Source: an uncultured Pelagibacteraceae bacterium (GTDB lineage Bacteria > Pseudomonadota > Alphaproteobacteria > Pelagibacterales > Pelagibacteraceae). Taken from it: 36,628 nucleotides of DNA. The stretch covers positions 95,591 to 132,218 of the forward strand of contig CACKRM010000001.1 in NCBI GenBank assembly GCA_902602655.1. Direction: 5' to 3'. The notes below the pieces were generated by a model, which searched no databases, had not been told where the DNA came from, and saw only the letters and a list, made by a program, of their open reading frames with translations. Each line of letters starts with the position of its first letter. The stretch's first letter is position 1. Both the position numbers and the translations under genes were made by a program. Positions 15,152-25,183 of this stretch are shown one piece after another.

Positions 15152-17680
15152 ATGGACCGACTTGATTTTCAAACAATTGAAAAAAAATGGCAAGAGGTTT
15201 GGAAAAATAAAAATTTATATCGATCAAAGAAAGATAAAAAATTTTACTGCCTCGAAATGTTTCCGTATCCTTCTGGCAAAATTCATATGGGACATGTAAG
15301 AAATTATACCATAGGAGACGTTGTAGCTAGGTTCAAATATTTAAATGGCTATAACGTTCTTCATCCAATGGGTTGGGATGCTTTTGGCCTTCCTGCCGAA
15401 AATGCTGCTAGACAAAATAACTTAAATCCAGTTGATTGGACAAAACAGAATATTGCAGAAATGAAAAGACAATTAAAAAAGTTAGGTCTTTCAATAGATT
15501 GGGAATTAGAAGTTTCAACTTGTGATAAAGAATACTACAAACATCAACAAGAGCTTTTTATAGATTTTTACAATAAGGGATTGGTTTCTAGAAAGGAAAA
15601 CTATGTTAATTGGGATCCAGTAGAAAATACTGTTTTGGCTAATGAACAAGTCATCAATGGACGAGGCTGGAGATCAAATGCTGTAGTTGAAAGAAAGAAA
15701 TTGTCTCAGTGGTTTTTTAATATAACAAAATTTTCTGAAGATTTATTAACTGGATTAGACAAACTAAATCACTGGCCTGATAAAGTTAAGCTGATGCAAA
15801 AAAACTGGATTGGTAAATCCATTGGTTGTGAAATTGACTTTGAAATTGAAGATAATTCAAATAAAATAAAAATTTTTACAACAAGGCCAGATACTATATT
15901 TGGTGCGACTTTTATTGCTATATCCGTTGATCATCCTCTTGCTTTGGAGTTCCAAGATAATAAAGAGTTTAATAAATTTAAGAATAGTTGTCTTAAAATG
16001 GGAACAACAGAGGAAGCCTTAGCCAATGCTGAAAAAATTGGATTTAAAACTGGCCTGAACGTTTTTCATCCCTTTGTTTCAAAAAAGAAAATTCCAATTT
16101 ACATAGCAAATTTTGTTTTAATGGACTATGGAACCGGTGCAATTTTCGGATGTCCCGCGCATGATCAAAGAGACTTAGATTTTGCAAAAAAATATAATTT
16201 AAACATCATTCAAGTTGTAAGTGAGAATCAAAAAAAAATAGATTATAAAAAAACTAATGAAGCATTTATAGATGATGGAGTTTTAATTAATTCAGATTTT
16301 TTAGATGGTTTAAGTGTTTCAGACGCAAAAAACAAAATAATTAAAGAGATTGAAAAAAAAAAGATAGGCCAAAAAAAAATTTCATATAGGCTTAAAGACT
16401 GGGGAATTTCACGTCAGAGATATTGGGGATGTCCAATACCAATGATATATCTAGAAGATGGAACAATTAAACCAGTTGAGAAAAGTGAACTTCCAATTGA
16501 ACTTCCTAAAGATGTAGATTTTAATTCATCTGGAAACCCTTTGGCATCACATCCGACTTGGAAAAAAACTACGCAAAAAAAAACCGGCAAGCCAGCTATC
16601 AGAGAAACCGATACACTTGATACATTTGTAGACTCATCTTGGTATTTTATGCGTTTTTGTTCTCCAAGACTCAAGGAAGAACCTTTTAATATTGAAAAAT
16701 TAAATTACTGGATGCCTGTAGATCAATACATTGGGGGAATTGAACACGCTATTTTACATCTACTTTATTCAAGATTTTTCATGAAAGCTGTAAAAGTTAA
16801 TAATACAAAAATAAATGATGACGAGCCATTTAAAGGCCTTTTCACACAAGGCATGGTTTGTCATGAAACATATAAAAACACAAAAGGTGATTGGCTTAGT
16901 CCTGACCAGATAGAAAAAAATTCTAAGGGAGAAATAGTTACTAAAAATAGTAGTGAAAAAGTAAGAGTTGGTCCATCCGAAGCTATGTCAAAATCTAAAA
17001 AAAATACAGTTGATCCTGAAAGTATGATTAAAATTTATGGTGCTGATGCAGTTAGATGGTTCATGTTATCTGACAGCCCGCCCGAAAAAGATATACAATG
17101 GTCAAATCAAGGTGTAAGTGCTTCTCATAAATTTTTACAGAAAATTTGGAATCTTAATATTGAAATTATCAACAGAAAGGAAGGTAAACTTTCAACAAAA
17201 GCTGAGAAAGAACTGGTCGATAATTTTAATTTGTACGTCATGAAAATTACTAATTTGATCAATGATTTTCATTTTAATGTTGTTGTTGCTCAAGTTTATG
17301 AGATTCACAGACTTATCAACGAGGCCCTAAAAAAACCAATAAGTAATGAATGTTTTAAAAATATTTTAATTAAATTTATGAAAATTCTAATCCCGTTTAC
17401 TCCACACTTAGCAAGCGAATGTTTGCAAAAAATAGGGGAGAGAAAGATTGATGAATGGCCGGTTGTTGATAAAAAATCAATTCAAGAAGTTAAAATAAAA
17501 GTTGCGATACAAATTAATGGCAAAACAAAAGGCGTTATAGAGGTAAAAAAAGACCTTCCAGAAAAAGATCTTATTAAAGAAAGTCAACATGATAAAAAAA
17601 TTAGCAAAAATTTGTTGAATAAAGAAATCATAAGAATAATTTATGTCAAAAACAGAATAATAAATTATTTGGTAAAATGA
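15152..17680 (+). CDS. leuS: Leucyl-tRNA synthetase
   Basis: Charges tRNA-Leu with leucine in the cytosol. The 842-residue class I synthetase has the HIGH-type motif [15 protein letters not shown] (about residues 38-52), [16 protein letters not shown] around residue 72, the CP1 editing domain with [16 protein letters not shown] near residue 245, and the KMSKS-type motif [13 protein letters not shown] near residue 612. The C-terminal domain with [13 protein letters not shown] is complete. Length is normal. The ATG start of lptE overlaps the leuS stop (ATGA). Confidence 0.98.
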   Translation: MDRLDFQTIEKKWQEVWKNKNLYRSKKDKKFYCLEMFPYPSGKIHMGHVRNYTIGDVVARFKYLNGYNVLHPMGWDAFGLPAENAARQNNLNPVDWTKQNIAEMKRQLKKLGLSIDWELEVSTCDKEYYKHQQELFIDFYNKGLVSRKENYVNWDPVENTVLANEQVINGRGWRSNAVVERKKLSQWFFNITKFSEDLLTGLDKLNHWPDKVKLMQKNWIGKSIGCEIDFEIEDNSNKIKIFTTRPDTIFGATFIAISVDHPLALEFQDNKEFNKFKNSCLKMGTTEEALANAEKIGFKTGLNVFHPFVSKKKIPIYIANFVLMDYGTGAIFGCPAHDQRDLDFAKKYNLNIIQVVSENQKKIDYKKTNEAFIDDGVLINSDFLDGLSVSDAKNKIIKEIEKKKIGQKKISYRLKDWGISRQRYWGCPIPMIYLEDGTIKPVEKSELPIELPKDVDFNSSGNPLASHPTWKKTTQKKTGKPAIRETDTLDTFVDSSWYFMRFCSPRLKEEPFNIEKLNYWMPVDQYIGGIEHAILHLLYSRFFMKAVKVNNTKINDDEPFKGLFTQGMVCHETYKNTKGDWLSPDQIEKNSKGEIVTKNSSEKVRVGPSEAMSKSKKNTVDPESMIKIYGADAVRWFMLSDSPPEKDIQWSNQGVSASHKFLQKIWNLNIEIINRKEGKLSTKAEKELVDNFNLYVMKITNLINDFHFNVVVAQVYEIHRLINEALKKPISNECFKNILIKFMKILIPFTPHLASECLQKIGERKIDEWPVVDKKSIQEVKIKVAIQINGKTKGVIEVKKDLPEKDLIKESQHDKKISKNLLNKEIIRIIYVKNRIINYLVK

Positions 17681-18150
17681 CAAAAATTAAAAAAATTTTA
17701 ACAATCTTCTTTTTTGTACCCCTAATTTTAAGTTCTTGTGGATATCAGAAAATTTATGAAAAAGATAAAAAACTAATTAATATTGTTGAATTTGAAGTTT
17801 CAGGAAATAAAAGAATAGGCAGTTCACTAAAAAATGAAATTTTACTAATTTCTTCAAGTGAAGGCGTAAATAAATTCATTCTAAAAGCCAAAGTTGACAA
17901 AAATAAAGAAGTTAAAGATAAAAATATATCAGGTAAAATTACAAAATATAACTTAAAACTGGAAGTTAATTTAAGTTTAAAAGAAGTTAACTCATCAAGA
18001 TCGTTGATAAGAAATTTTTCTCAAACAAACGATTATGATGTTTTAAAAAGTCACTCTGATACCCTAAGTACAGAAAAAAAATTAATAGAAAATATGACTC
18101 AACAAATAGGAGAAGATATAATTAATTTTTTAAATATTTACGTGAATTAA
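17677..18150 (+). CDS. lptE: LPS-assembly lipoprotein LptE
   Basis: LptE plugs the LptD barrel in the outer membrane and helps insert lipopolysaccharide. The 157-residue protein has a signal peptide and lipobox LILSSCGYQ (Cys at about residue 21), with the GYQ/GY-type start of the mature protein common in LptE. The rest ([18 protein letters not shown], then NYDVL-like [11 protein letters not shown]) is poorly conserved, as in this family generally. Its place between leuS and holA is the classic proteobacterial order and decides the call. It overlaps leuS by 4 bp, and holA begins directly after its stop. Confidence 0.85.
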   Translation: MTKIKKILTIFFFVPLILSSCGYQKIYEKDKKLINIVEFEVSGNKRIGSSLKNEILLISSSEGVNKFILKAKVDKNKEVKDKNISGKITKYNLKLEVNLSLKEVNSSRSLIRNFSQTNDYDVLKSHSDTLSTEKKLIENMTQQIGEDIINFLNIYVN

Positions 18151-19155
18151 ATGATATTAAAAAGCTACATAGTAGAAAATAAAGTTGAGTCTTTACAGCC
18201 TTTTAATTCAGTTTTAATTTATGGAGAAAATGATGGGATTAAAAATGATTTAAAAAAGAAAATTAAATCCATAAATAAGGACGCAGAGTTAATAATTTTT
18301 TTTCAAAATGAAATTACAAAAAACCCAAATTTATTAGCTGAACAAGTTAACAACACTTCCCTTTTTTCATCTAAAAAAATCATATTTATAAATGAGATAA
18401 CTGAAAAAAATTATAATCTTATAATGAGTGTTATCGAAAACATGAATAAAAATGTCAAAATTTATTGTTTCAGCAGTCTTTTAGATAAAAAATCAAAACT
18501 TAGATCTTTGTTTGAAAAAAATGAAAATTTAGCAGCACTTCCTTGTTATCAAGACGATGAAAGAAGTTTAAGCTACTATATAAATTCTCAACTAAGAGGT
18601 TTAAAGGGCCTATCCCAAGAAATTGTTAATTTTATAATTAACAACAGTGGCCTTGATAGAGGAATGGTGAGTAATGAAATAGAAAAAATTAAAATTTTTT
18701 TTGATAAAAAAACTATTAACATTGAAAATCTTGAAGAACTCTTAAACATTAAATCAAATCAAGACTTTAATCTTTTAAGAGATGCTTCATTATTAGGAGA
18801 AAGAAACAAGGTTAATAAGCTTTTAGGGCAAGTTCAATTTGAAAATGAAGATTTTATTTACTATCTTAATAATTTAAATATGCGAATAAATAAGCTCATG
18901 GAAGCCATCAAAATTAATGAAGAATTAAAAAATGAAGAAGAATCTGTTAACAAACTCACGCCTAAAATTTTTTGGAAAGACAAACCAGTATTTTTAAAAC
19001 AATTACAAAAATGGGATAAAAAAAAATTACAAAAAAGTCTTTTTAAAATAGCTAATTTAGAATTGAATATAAAAAAAGGTAATCAGGCAAGAAATGATTT
19101 GCTTCTTAAAAATTTAATAGTCTATTTGTGTCAAGAAGCTATTGTCGTTGCTTAA
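18151..19155 (+). CDS. holA: DNA polymerase III delta subunit
   Basis: The delta subunit opens the beta sliding clamp as part of the clamp-loader complex. The 334-residue protein shows VLIYGENDGIKNDLKKKI near the N-terminus, SLFSSKKIIFINEI around residue 70, and the AAA-like and C-terminal collar regions with LLREASLLG-like LLRDASLLGERNKVN around residue 207. Length is normal. It follows lptE with no gap, and its last 17 bp overlap convergent parB. Low sequence conservation is typical; the position after lptE supports the call. Confidence 0.88.
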   Translation: MILKSYIVENKVESLQPFNSVLIYGENDGIKNDLKKKIKSINKDAELIIFFQNEITKNPNLLAEQVNNTSLFSSKKIIFINEITEKNYNLIMSVIENMNKNVKIYCFSSLLDKKSKLRSLFEKNENLAALPCYQDDERSLSYYINSQLRGLKGLSQEIVNFIINNSGLDRGMVSNEIEKIKIFFDKKTINIENLEELLNIKSNQDFNLLRDASLLGERNKVNKLLGQVQFENEDFIYYLNNLNMRINKLMEAIKINEELKNEEESVNKLTPKIFWKDKPVFLKQLQKWDKKKLQKSLFKIANLELNIKKGNQARNDLLLKNLIVYLCQEAIVVA

Positions 19156-20008
19156 GTAACTTTGAAATAAGATCGAATTGTTCAAGACTCTTATATTCAA
19201 TGACGATTTTTCCTGAGTTATTTTTTTTATTTAAAATGTTTACTTTTAATCCTAGTACATCTTCTAGTTGATTTTTTATATTCTCAACATCTGCATCTAC
19301 TTGTTTAAACAATTTAAATGGTTTTTTTGATTTTTTAGTAAGATTTTCAACATCTCTAGCACTTAATTTTTTGTTTATTATCTCCTCGGCTACACCCGAA
19401 GCATTAGACAATCCTACCAAGGGTCTAGCTTGACCTGCGGTTAGTAAACCTTCTTCGAGCATCGTTACTACATCGGACGGTAATGTTAAAAGTCTCATGG
19501 TATTACTAATATGGCTTCTGCTTTTTGACATGAATTGAGCTATCTTTTCCTGATCATAACCAAATTCCTTAGCCAGTCTTTGGTAACCTTTGGCTTCCTC
19601 TATCACATTCAAATCTTGTCTTTGTATATTTTCTACAATCGCAACTTCTAAAGTTTGACTATCACTTAGATCCAAAATAACTATTGGAACTTCGTGCAAC
19701 CCAGCTTTTTGAGCAGCAAGCCATCTTCTTTCACCTGCAACAATTTCATATTTATTTTTATCTATTTTATCTTTTCTGACTGCAATGGGCTGTATTAATC
19801 CATTTTTTTTTATTGAGTCTGATAATTCTTTTATTTTTTCTTCATCAAAATTAATTCTTGGTTGATAACGATTTCTATTTAAATCACCTATTTGAGCAAA
19901 TAATTGTTTTTTTTCTTTTTGATCTAAATCATTTTTTTCTTGTTTAATATTAACTTCTCCCAATAAAGCTGAGAGTCCTTTGCCTAGGCCTTTTTTTGAT
20001 ATATTCAA
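19139..20008 (-). CDS. parB: Chromosome partitioning protein ParB
   Basis: ParB binds parS sites near the origin and, as a CTP-dependent clamp, spreads along DNA for segregation. The 289-residue protein has the N-terminal ParA-activating segment KKGLGKGLSALLGE, the CTP/arginine-rich box VAGERRWLAAQKAGL with ENIQRQDLNVIEEA (about residues 92-140), and the helix-turn-helix SRSHISNTMRLLTLP near residue 163. The C-terminal dimerisation domain (GKIVIEYKSLEQFD) is complete. parA lies directly upstream with a 4-bp overlap. Two parS-like sites occur within rsmG, about 1 kb upstream. Confidence 0.96.
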   Translation of the reverse strand: MNISKKGLGKGLSALLGEVNIKQEKNDLDQKEKKQLFAQIGDLNRNRYQPRINFDEEKIKELSDSIKKNGLIQPIAVRKDKIDKNKYEIVAGERRWLAAQKAGLHEVPIVILDLSDSQTLEVAIVENIQRQDLNVIEEAKGYQRLAKEFGYDQEKIAQFMSKSRSHISNTMRLLTLPSDVVTMLEEGLLTAGQARPLVGLSNASGVAEEIINKKLSARDVENLTKKSKKPFKLFKQVDADVENIKNQLEDVLGLKVNILNKKNNSGKIVIEYKSLEQFDLISKLLKQRQ

Positions 20009-20805
20009 GCAGCACTTCCTATTCTTGGCGTTTTTTCTTTTAAAAATTCATCAGCTAAATTCAGGTATGCTTTACTTCCTTGGCAATTTAAATCGTAAAC
20101 TACACAAGGCATTCCATGTGAAGGCGCCTCTGACAATCTTACATTTCTAGGAATTACAGTTTGATAAACTTTTTCTACAAAATGCTTTCTTGCTTCTTCC
20201 TCTACTTGAGCAGAAAGTTTGTTTCTTTTATCATACATAGTAAGTAAAATACCTCTAATGTTTAGAGCTGGATTTAAATTTTGTTTTATTCTCTCAATAG
20301 TTTTTAGTAGCTGAGTAATACCCTCCAATGCAAAAAATTCGGTTTGTAAAGGAACTATTAATTCATCTGCAGCCACCAAAGACATAATAGTAAGTAAGGT
20401 CAGCGATGGAGGGCAATCTATAAAAATTGTTTCATATTGTTTTAGATCACTATCCTGATTTAATTTAAAAATTTCCTTTAATAAAAAAGCTCTGTTCCCA
20501 TCATTAGCTGTTTCGACTTCTAAGCCTGATAAATCAACATTTGAAGCTACAAGATCAAGTCCTTCAATATTAGTTTTTTGGATAGTTTCGCTAAGTTTAA
20601 TCTTACCAATTAGAAGATTGTAAATATTTTTAATATTATCGTTGTTTGATTTTCCAAGTCCTGTTGTGGCGTTACCCTGTGGATCTAAATCTATAACTAA
20701 AACCTTTCTCCCTTTTTTTGCTAAAGCAGTAGCTAAATTTATCACTGTTGTAGTCTTTCCTACCCCTCCTTTTTGATTAATTACTGAGATTATTGATTTA
20801 GCCAC
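20005..20805 (-). CDS. parA: Chromosome partitioning ATPase ParA
   Basis: Walker-type ATPase that moves ParB-parS complexes and thereby new origins to opposite cell halves. The 266-residue protein has the deviant Walker A KGGVGKTTTVINLATALA at residues 11-28, VLVIDLDPQGNATTGLG, FIDCPPSLTLLTIMSL around residue 128, and QTEFFALEGITQLLKTI near residue 157. The absence of an N-terminal DNA-binding extension marks it as chromosomal type. It is in an operon with parB (4-bp overlap) and 25 bp downstream of rsmG. Confidence 0.97.
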   Translation of the reverse strand: MAKSIISVINQKGGVGKTTTVINLATALAKKGRKVLVIDLDPQGNATTGLGKSNNDNIKNIYNLLIGKIKLSETIQKTNIEGLDLVASNVDLSGLEVETANDGNRAFLLKEIFKLNQDSDLKQYETIFIDCPPSLTLLTIMSLVAADELIVPLQTEFFALEGITQLLKTIERIKQNLNPALNIRGILLTMYDKRNKLSAQVEEEARKHFVEKVYQTVIPRNVRLSEAPSHGMPCVVYDLNCQGSKAYLNLADEFLKEKTPRIGSAA

Positions 20806-20830
20806 TTTAATTTTAAAATTTTTTTTTCTT

Positions 20831-21445
20831 TTATCTTGCGTAAACTAGTAAAATTTTTGATTTTTCATCAGTAACGCTACTTATTAACTTATACTTGAAA
20901 GAGCAAACTCTCAAAGCATTATCTATTTCAGCCTGTGCATTCTTTCCCTTAAGAACTATCAATTTATGAGGTTTTTCGATCTTTTCACGTGAAATTCTTA
21001 ATAATTCAGGTAATTTTTTGAAAGCTCGACATACAATATAATCTGAGTCAATTATATGAGATTGATAATCATTATCAAATACTCTACATCTTATATTTAG
21101 TTTTTTAATTATTTCCTTTAAAAATTGACATTTAACCTTTGATTTTTCATAAAGTTTCACGTGAAAATTGTTATTTGAATTCATAATAGCTAGGACCAAA
21201 CCAGGAAATCCACCACCAGTTCCAAGATCTGCTAAAGATTTATTATCTTTCAATTCTATTAATCTCAATATTTGAGCTGAATCTAACACATGACGATTCC
21301 AAATATCTTTTTCAGTCGATTTTGCTATTAAATTATATTTTTTATTAAATTTTAAGACTTCTGAAACATATACTTCAAGTAATCTAAGATTTTTTTCATT
21401 AAACCCTATCTGCTCATATAGTTTTTTTTCTATATTTAACTTCAT
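20831..21445 (-). CDS. rsmG: 16S rRNA (guanine(527)-N7)-methyltransferase
   Basis: RsmG (GidB) methylates G527 in the 530 loop of 16S rRNA; its loss gives low-level streptomycin resistance in other bacteria. The 204-residue protein has NKKYNLIAKSTEKDIWNRHV (about residues 33-52) and the SAM-binding motif SLADLGTGGGFPGLVLAI (about residues 71-88). It is followed by LIVLKGKNAQAEI near residue 163. It begins 2 bp after mnmG and precedes parA, the standard origin-proximal order. Two parS-like sequences lie inside this gene. Confidence 0.94.
   Translation of the reverse strand: MKLNIEKKLYEQIGFNEKNLRLLEVYVSEVLKFNKKYNLIAKSTEKDIWNRHVLDSAQILRLIELKDNKSLADLGTGGGFPGLVLAIMNSNNNFHVKLYEKSKVKCQFLKEIIKKLNIRCRVFDNDYQSHIIDSDYIVCRAFKKLPELLRISREKIEKPHKLIVLKGKNAQAEIDNALRVCSFKYKLISSVTDEKSKILLVYAR
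20981..20996. promoter_or_regulatory. Candidate parS site 1 (inside rsmG)
   Basis: CTTTTCACGTGAAATT. Compared with consensus TGTTTCACGTGAAACA, the core TTTCACGTGAAA is intact, with two mismatches in each outer flank. It lies about 190 bp upstream of the parA start, inside the rsmG coding sequence, where chromosomal parS sites are often found. Confidence 0.6.
21154..21169. promoter_or_regulatory. Candidate parS site 2 (inside rsmG)
   Basis: AGTTTCACGTGAAAAT. It keeps GTTTCACGTGAAA of the consensus TGTTTCACGTGAAACA, with one mismatch on the left and two on the right. It is 173 bp from site 1, in the same gene. Two such sites close together beside parAB make a chance origin unlikely. Confidence 0.68.
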
Positions 21446-21447
21446 TC

Positions 21448-23319
21448 CTAAGCAGTTATTTTAAATTTAGATCTCTTAATATAACCTAAAAGAATAATAG
21501 CAGCTGCAGGGGTAACTCCATCGATTCTTAGAGCTTGTCCTAAAGTTCTGGGCCTTATTTTGATTAGTTTAGCCTTTATTTCATTTGATAGACCGCTTAG
21601 TGATTCATAATCAATCTTGCTGGGGATGATAACTCCTTCATCTTTTTTAAAAGAATCTATGTCGTGGGATTGTCTAATTAGATATCCTGAGTAATGAGCG
21701 TCAATTTCAACCTGCTCATCGATAGAACGATCAAACTGGGGTATATCAGCCCATATTGATCTAATTTTGTTTAATGTTACATCTTTCTGTGACAATATTT
21801 GAAATCCGCTTCTCTTAACTCCATCTTTAGCAATCTTAATGGAATATTTCTGAACTGCGTTTGGAGTAATTGTTTTGGACTTCAAAGAATCTATAACTTG
21901 AACTAGTTTTTTTTGCTTGTCTAAAAATTTTTTTTCTCTTTCATCTTTAACAAGATTTATTTTTAATCCTAAAGGGGTTAATCTTTGATCAGCATTATCA
22001 GCTCTAAGAGATAATCTATATTCTGCTCTAGAAGTGAACATTCGGTAAGGTTCAGATACTCCTTTTGTGATTAAATCATCAATCATAACTCCAATGTAAG
22101 ATTCTGATCTATCTAGGACAAATTCATTTTTTGAGTTAATCTTTTGAGCTGCATTAACTCCAGCTATTAAACCCTGGGCAGCAGCTTCTTCATATCCTGT
22201 TGTTCCATTTATTTGTCCTGCTAAATACAAAGATTTAATTTTTTTTGTCTCAAGCGTTGGTTTGAGCTCTCTTGGATCCACAAAATCGTACTCTATTGCA
22301 TACCCAGCTCTCTTCATTTTAACATTCTCTAAACCCTTGATTTTAGATAGTATTTTAAGCTGTATCTCCTCTGGTAAGGAAGTTGAGATGCCATTTGGGT
22401 AAACAGTGTTGTCCTTTAATCCTTCCGGTTCCAAAAATATTTGATGTTTTTGCTTCTCCTTAAACTTGACTATTTTGTCTTCTATTGATGGACAATATCT
22501 TGGCCCCACACCTTTAATGCTGCCTGAGTACATAGCGCTCTTTTCAATGTTTTCACTTATTATTTTATGCACTTCATTATTAGTATATGTAACACCACAA
22601 GAAATTTGCTTATTATAAACTTTCTCAGTTAAAAACGAAAAAAAAGATGGTAATTCATCAGCAGGTTGGGAGTCTAACTCATCGTAGTTTATTGTGTTAC
22701 CATCCAATCTCGGAGGAGTACCAGTCTTTAATCGACCTATAATCATATTATACTTGCTTAGTTGTTCGCTTAATCCTGTTGATGGTTTTTCGTCGAATCT
22801 ACCAGCAGGGATTTTTTTTTCACCAATATGTATAAGTCCATTAAGAAAAGTCCCTGTTGTTAATATTAACTTTTTACAATGAAATTCTTTTCCACTTGCA
22901 CAAACAAATCCTTTTACTTCATCCTTGGCAAATATAAATTTTATAATGGGGTCAGCTATTATATGTAAATTGTTATAACTTCCTAAAGTTTCTTGCATAA
23001 ACTTTTTATAAAGAGCTCTATCTGATTGAGTTCTTGGTCCTCTTACTGCAGGACCTCTGCTTCTATTTAATAACCTAAATTGGATTCCCGACTTATCAGC
23101 AACATGACCCATGACTCCGTCCATTGCATCAATTTCCTTAACCAAATGCCCTTTACCAAGGCCACCTATGGCTGGGTTACAAGACATTTCCCCTATTGTT
23201 TCAATTTTATGTGTAAAAAGAGCAGTATTAACGCCCATTCTAGCTGATGCTGCTGATGCTTCACAACCAGCATGACCACCACCTATTACCGCCACATCAA
23301 ACATTGTTTTATTTGTCAT
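21448..23319 (-). CDS. mnmG: tRNA uridine-5-carboxymethylaminomethyl modification enzyme MnmG (GidA)
   Basis: With MnmE, this FAD enzyme adds the carboxymethylaminomethyl group to the wobble uridine of several tRNAs. The 623-residue protein has the FAD-binding [17 protein letters not shown] near residue 13, [20 protein letters not shown] around residue 45, [13 protein letters not shown] near residue 195, [20 protein letters not shown] around residue 365 and the C-terminal [18 protein letters not shown]. Length is normal. It lies between mnmE and rsmG, the conserved order. Confidence 0.98.
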   Translation of the reverse strand: MTNKTMFDVAVIGGGHAGCEASAASARMGVNTALFTHKIETIGEMSCNPAIGGLGKGHLVKEIDAMDGVMGHVADKSGIQFRLLNRSRGPAVRGPRTQSDRALYKKFMQETLGSYNNLHIIADPIIKFIFAKDEVKGFVCASGKEFHCKKLILTTGTFLNGLIHIGEKKIPAGRFDEKPSTGLSEQLSKYNMIIGRLKTGTPPRLDGNTINYDELDSQPADELPSFFSFLTEKVYNKQISCGVTYTNNEVHKIISENIEKSAMYSGSIKGVGPRYCPSIEDKIVKFKEKQKHQIFLEPEGLKDNTVYPNGISTSLPEEIQLKILSKIKGLENVKMKRAGYAIEYDFVDPRELKPTLETKKIKSLYLAGQINGTTGYEEAAAQGLIAGVNAAQKINSKNEFVLDRSESYIGVMIDDLITKGVSEPYRMFTSRAEYRLSLRADNADQRLTPLGLKINLVKDEREKKFLDKQKKLVQVIDSLKSKTITPNAVQKYSIKIAKDGVKRSGFQILSQKDVTLNKIRSIWADIPQFDRSIDEQVEIDAHYSGYLIRQSHDIDSFKKDEGVIIPSKIDYESLSGLSNEIKAKLIKIRPRTLGQALRIDGVTPAAAIILLGYIKRSKFKITA

Positions 23320-23366
23320 AGGGTAAATGTATCGATGAAATACGATTTTACAAGCTCAAATATAGA

Positions 23367-24698
23367 TTATTTACCAATACAAAAATCTTGAAAGATTGAT
23401 CCAAGTATTTCTTCTACATCGACTTTACCTACAATGCTTCCAAGATGCCTAGTTGCTAATCTAAGATCTTCTGCTGCTGTCTCTATTTCTTTTTTTTGGT
23501 CTTTCTTTAGAAACTTTTCTATTTCTTTAAGAGTTGCTTCAAGCTTGATACGATGTCTTTCCTTAGTAATCAGAATATCATTTGTTTTCATAAATTTTTT
23601 ACTAAGTTTTAATTTTATAGTTTTAATTAAGTTGTTGATGTTTTTGTTTTTTTTGACTGATATTAAAATTTGATTATTTTCTTTAAACACATTTTTGGGA
23701 ATTTTTTTTTCTAAATCTGACTTGTTAAAAACTAAGATACAATCTTTATTAATTAGTTTTTTTAAGTCTCTATTTATTGTTTTTTTTGAAGCATCTACCA
23801 TAATCAAGATTAGATCAGCATCTTTAGCTTTTTTAATTGCTCTTTTTATCCCTTCTTTTTCAACTTTGTTTTTTGCTTTTCTAATCCCTGCTGTATCTGC
23901 CAAAATAACTGGGTAACCATCAATGTTAAGATAAGTTTCTATAACGTCTCTGGTGGTTCCTTCTTGTTCTGATACAATAGCTGCCTCCCTTTTTGATAAG
24001 AGATTTAATAGTGAAGATTTACCTACGTTTACATCTCCTAGAATAGATATTCTAAATCCATCTCTAATTTTTTCTCCAATTTTTTGATCTTCTAATATTT
24101 TTTTGATGCTTTTATGAACTTGCTTAATAGAGCTATGGACTTCTTTCAAAATATTGTGGGGCAGATCTTCCTCTGTAAAATCGATTTTGGCTTCAATATA
24201 AGATAAAGATTTAATTAATTTTTCTCTTAAAGAATTGTAATAATTTGAAGCATTTCCTTGAATTAACTTTATAGCTTGTTGTCTCTGGAGATCAGTCTCA
24301 GCATGGATAAGATCTCCAATACTTTCTGCTTCTAACAAATCTATTTTATTGTTTTGGAATGCAATTTTTGTAAATTCACCTGGTTCAGCTAACCTGCAGT
24401 TTTCCCTCTCACCTAGTACTCTCAAAAAACAACTTATAACCGCGTTGCTACCATGAGTATGAAATTCTGCTAAATCCTCGCCAGTATAGCTATTAGGACC
24501 AGGAGACCATAATAACAAGCCCTCATCTATAACTGTCCCACTGGATGGATCATGAAATTTGCAAATGTTGACTTCTTTTGATTTTATATTATTTTTTTTT
24601 GTGATCTGTTTTGAGATCTGTAGACTGTCTTTTCCAGTCAGTCTTATTATTGCGATACCAGAAGGTCCTCTTCCTGTTGATAGTGCGAATATATTCAT
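23367..24698 (-). CDS. mnmE: tRNA modification GTPase MnmE (TrmE)
   Basis: Potassium-dependent GTPase and folate-binding partner of MnmG in wobble-uridine modification. The 443-residue protein has an N-terminal folate-binding domain (FALSTGRGPSGIAIIRLTG, then YTGEDLAEFHTHGSNAV). Helical domain segments surround a G domain with GDVNVGKSSLLNLLSKREA (around residue 215), EGTTRDVIETYL, ILADTAGIRKAKNKVE and FNKSDL. It ends in CIGK, carrying the essential C-x-G-K Cys. It is 35 bp from the divergent methyltransferase gene and 47 bp upstream of mnmG. Confidence 0.97.
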   Translation of the reverse strand: MNIFALSTGRGPSGIAIIRLTGKDSLQISKQITKKNNIKSKEVNICKFHDPSSGTVIDEGLLLWSPGPNSYTGEDLAEFHTHGSNAVISCFLRVLGERENCRLAEPGEFTKIAFQNNKIDLLEAESIGDLIHAETDLQRQQAIKLIQGNASNYYNSLREKLIKSLSYIEAKIDFTEEDLPHNILKEVHSSIKQVHKSIKKILEDQKIGEKIRDGFRISILGDVNVGKSSLLNLLSKREAAIVSEQEGTTRDVIETYLNIDGYPVILADTAGIRKAKNKVEKEGIKRAIKKAKDADLILIMVDASKKTINRDLKKLINKDCILVFNKSDLEKKIPKNVFKENNQILISVKKNKNINNLIKTIKLKLSKKFMKTNDILITKERHRIKLEATLKEIEKFLKKDQKKEIETAAEDLRLATRHLGSIVGKVDVEEILGSIFQDFCIGK

Positions 24699-24733
24699 TT
24701 CATTCTTTTTGTTTTTTTCTTAACATAGAATAT

Positions 24734-25183
24734 ATGAAAAATACTATTTCTTTTAACACTAAGTTTGGCTGGGTTTCAGCAACTGAAATTAACCAAAAAA
24801 TCACAAGAATTCAGTTTAACAAAACCTCAAAATCAGGAAGATTTTCAAAAAATCTTAAAAATCTTAAAAAAATGTTGAATAATTATTTCAAAGGAAAAAC
24901 TAATAAAATAAACGCACCAATTAGTTTAAAAGGTAATAATAATCAAAAAAAAATTTGGCGTGAGTTAAAAAAAATACAGCGAGGTAGTACAAATACTTAC
25001 GGAAAAATTGCTAGAAAATTAAAATTTTCACCAAGATATGTTGGAAAGGTTTGTGGTGAAAACAAACATGTTATTTTAATACCTTGTCATAGAGTTATTA
25101 GATCAGATGGATCAATGGGAGGTTTTAGTGCTAAGGGTGGAGTTAAGTTAAAAAAAAAATTAATACAATTAGAAAAATATTAG
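24734..25183 (+). CDS. Methylated-DNA--protein-cysteine methyltransferase (MGMT/Ogt-like)
   Basis: Repairs O6-alkylguanine by suicide transfer of the alkyl group to its own Cys. The 149-residue protein has the active site [20 protein letters not shown] near residue 115, preceded by the helix-turn-helix [16 protein letters not shown] and the arginine-finger region [14 protein letters not shown]. The N-terminal domain is minimal. I chose the ATG at 24734: a longer reading frame from 24611 runs antisense through the mnmE start and adds an unrelated hydrophobic stretch. Its last 4 bp overlap convergent rho. The gene interrupts the usual mnmE-rho adjacency. Confidence 0.92.
   Translation: MKNTISFNTKFGWVSATEINQKITRIQFNKTSKSGRFSKNLKNLKKMLNNYFKGKTNKINAPISLKGNNNQKKIWRELKKIQRGSTNTYGKIARKLKFSPRYVGKVCGENKHVILIPCHRVIRSDGSMGGFSAKGGVKLKKKLIQLEKY

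Noticed and set aside
24611-24733. Upstream extension of the methyltransferase gene
   Set aside because: It would overlap the mnmE start antisense and add an unrelated hydrophobic stretch; the ATG at 24734 gives a normal N-terminus.
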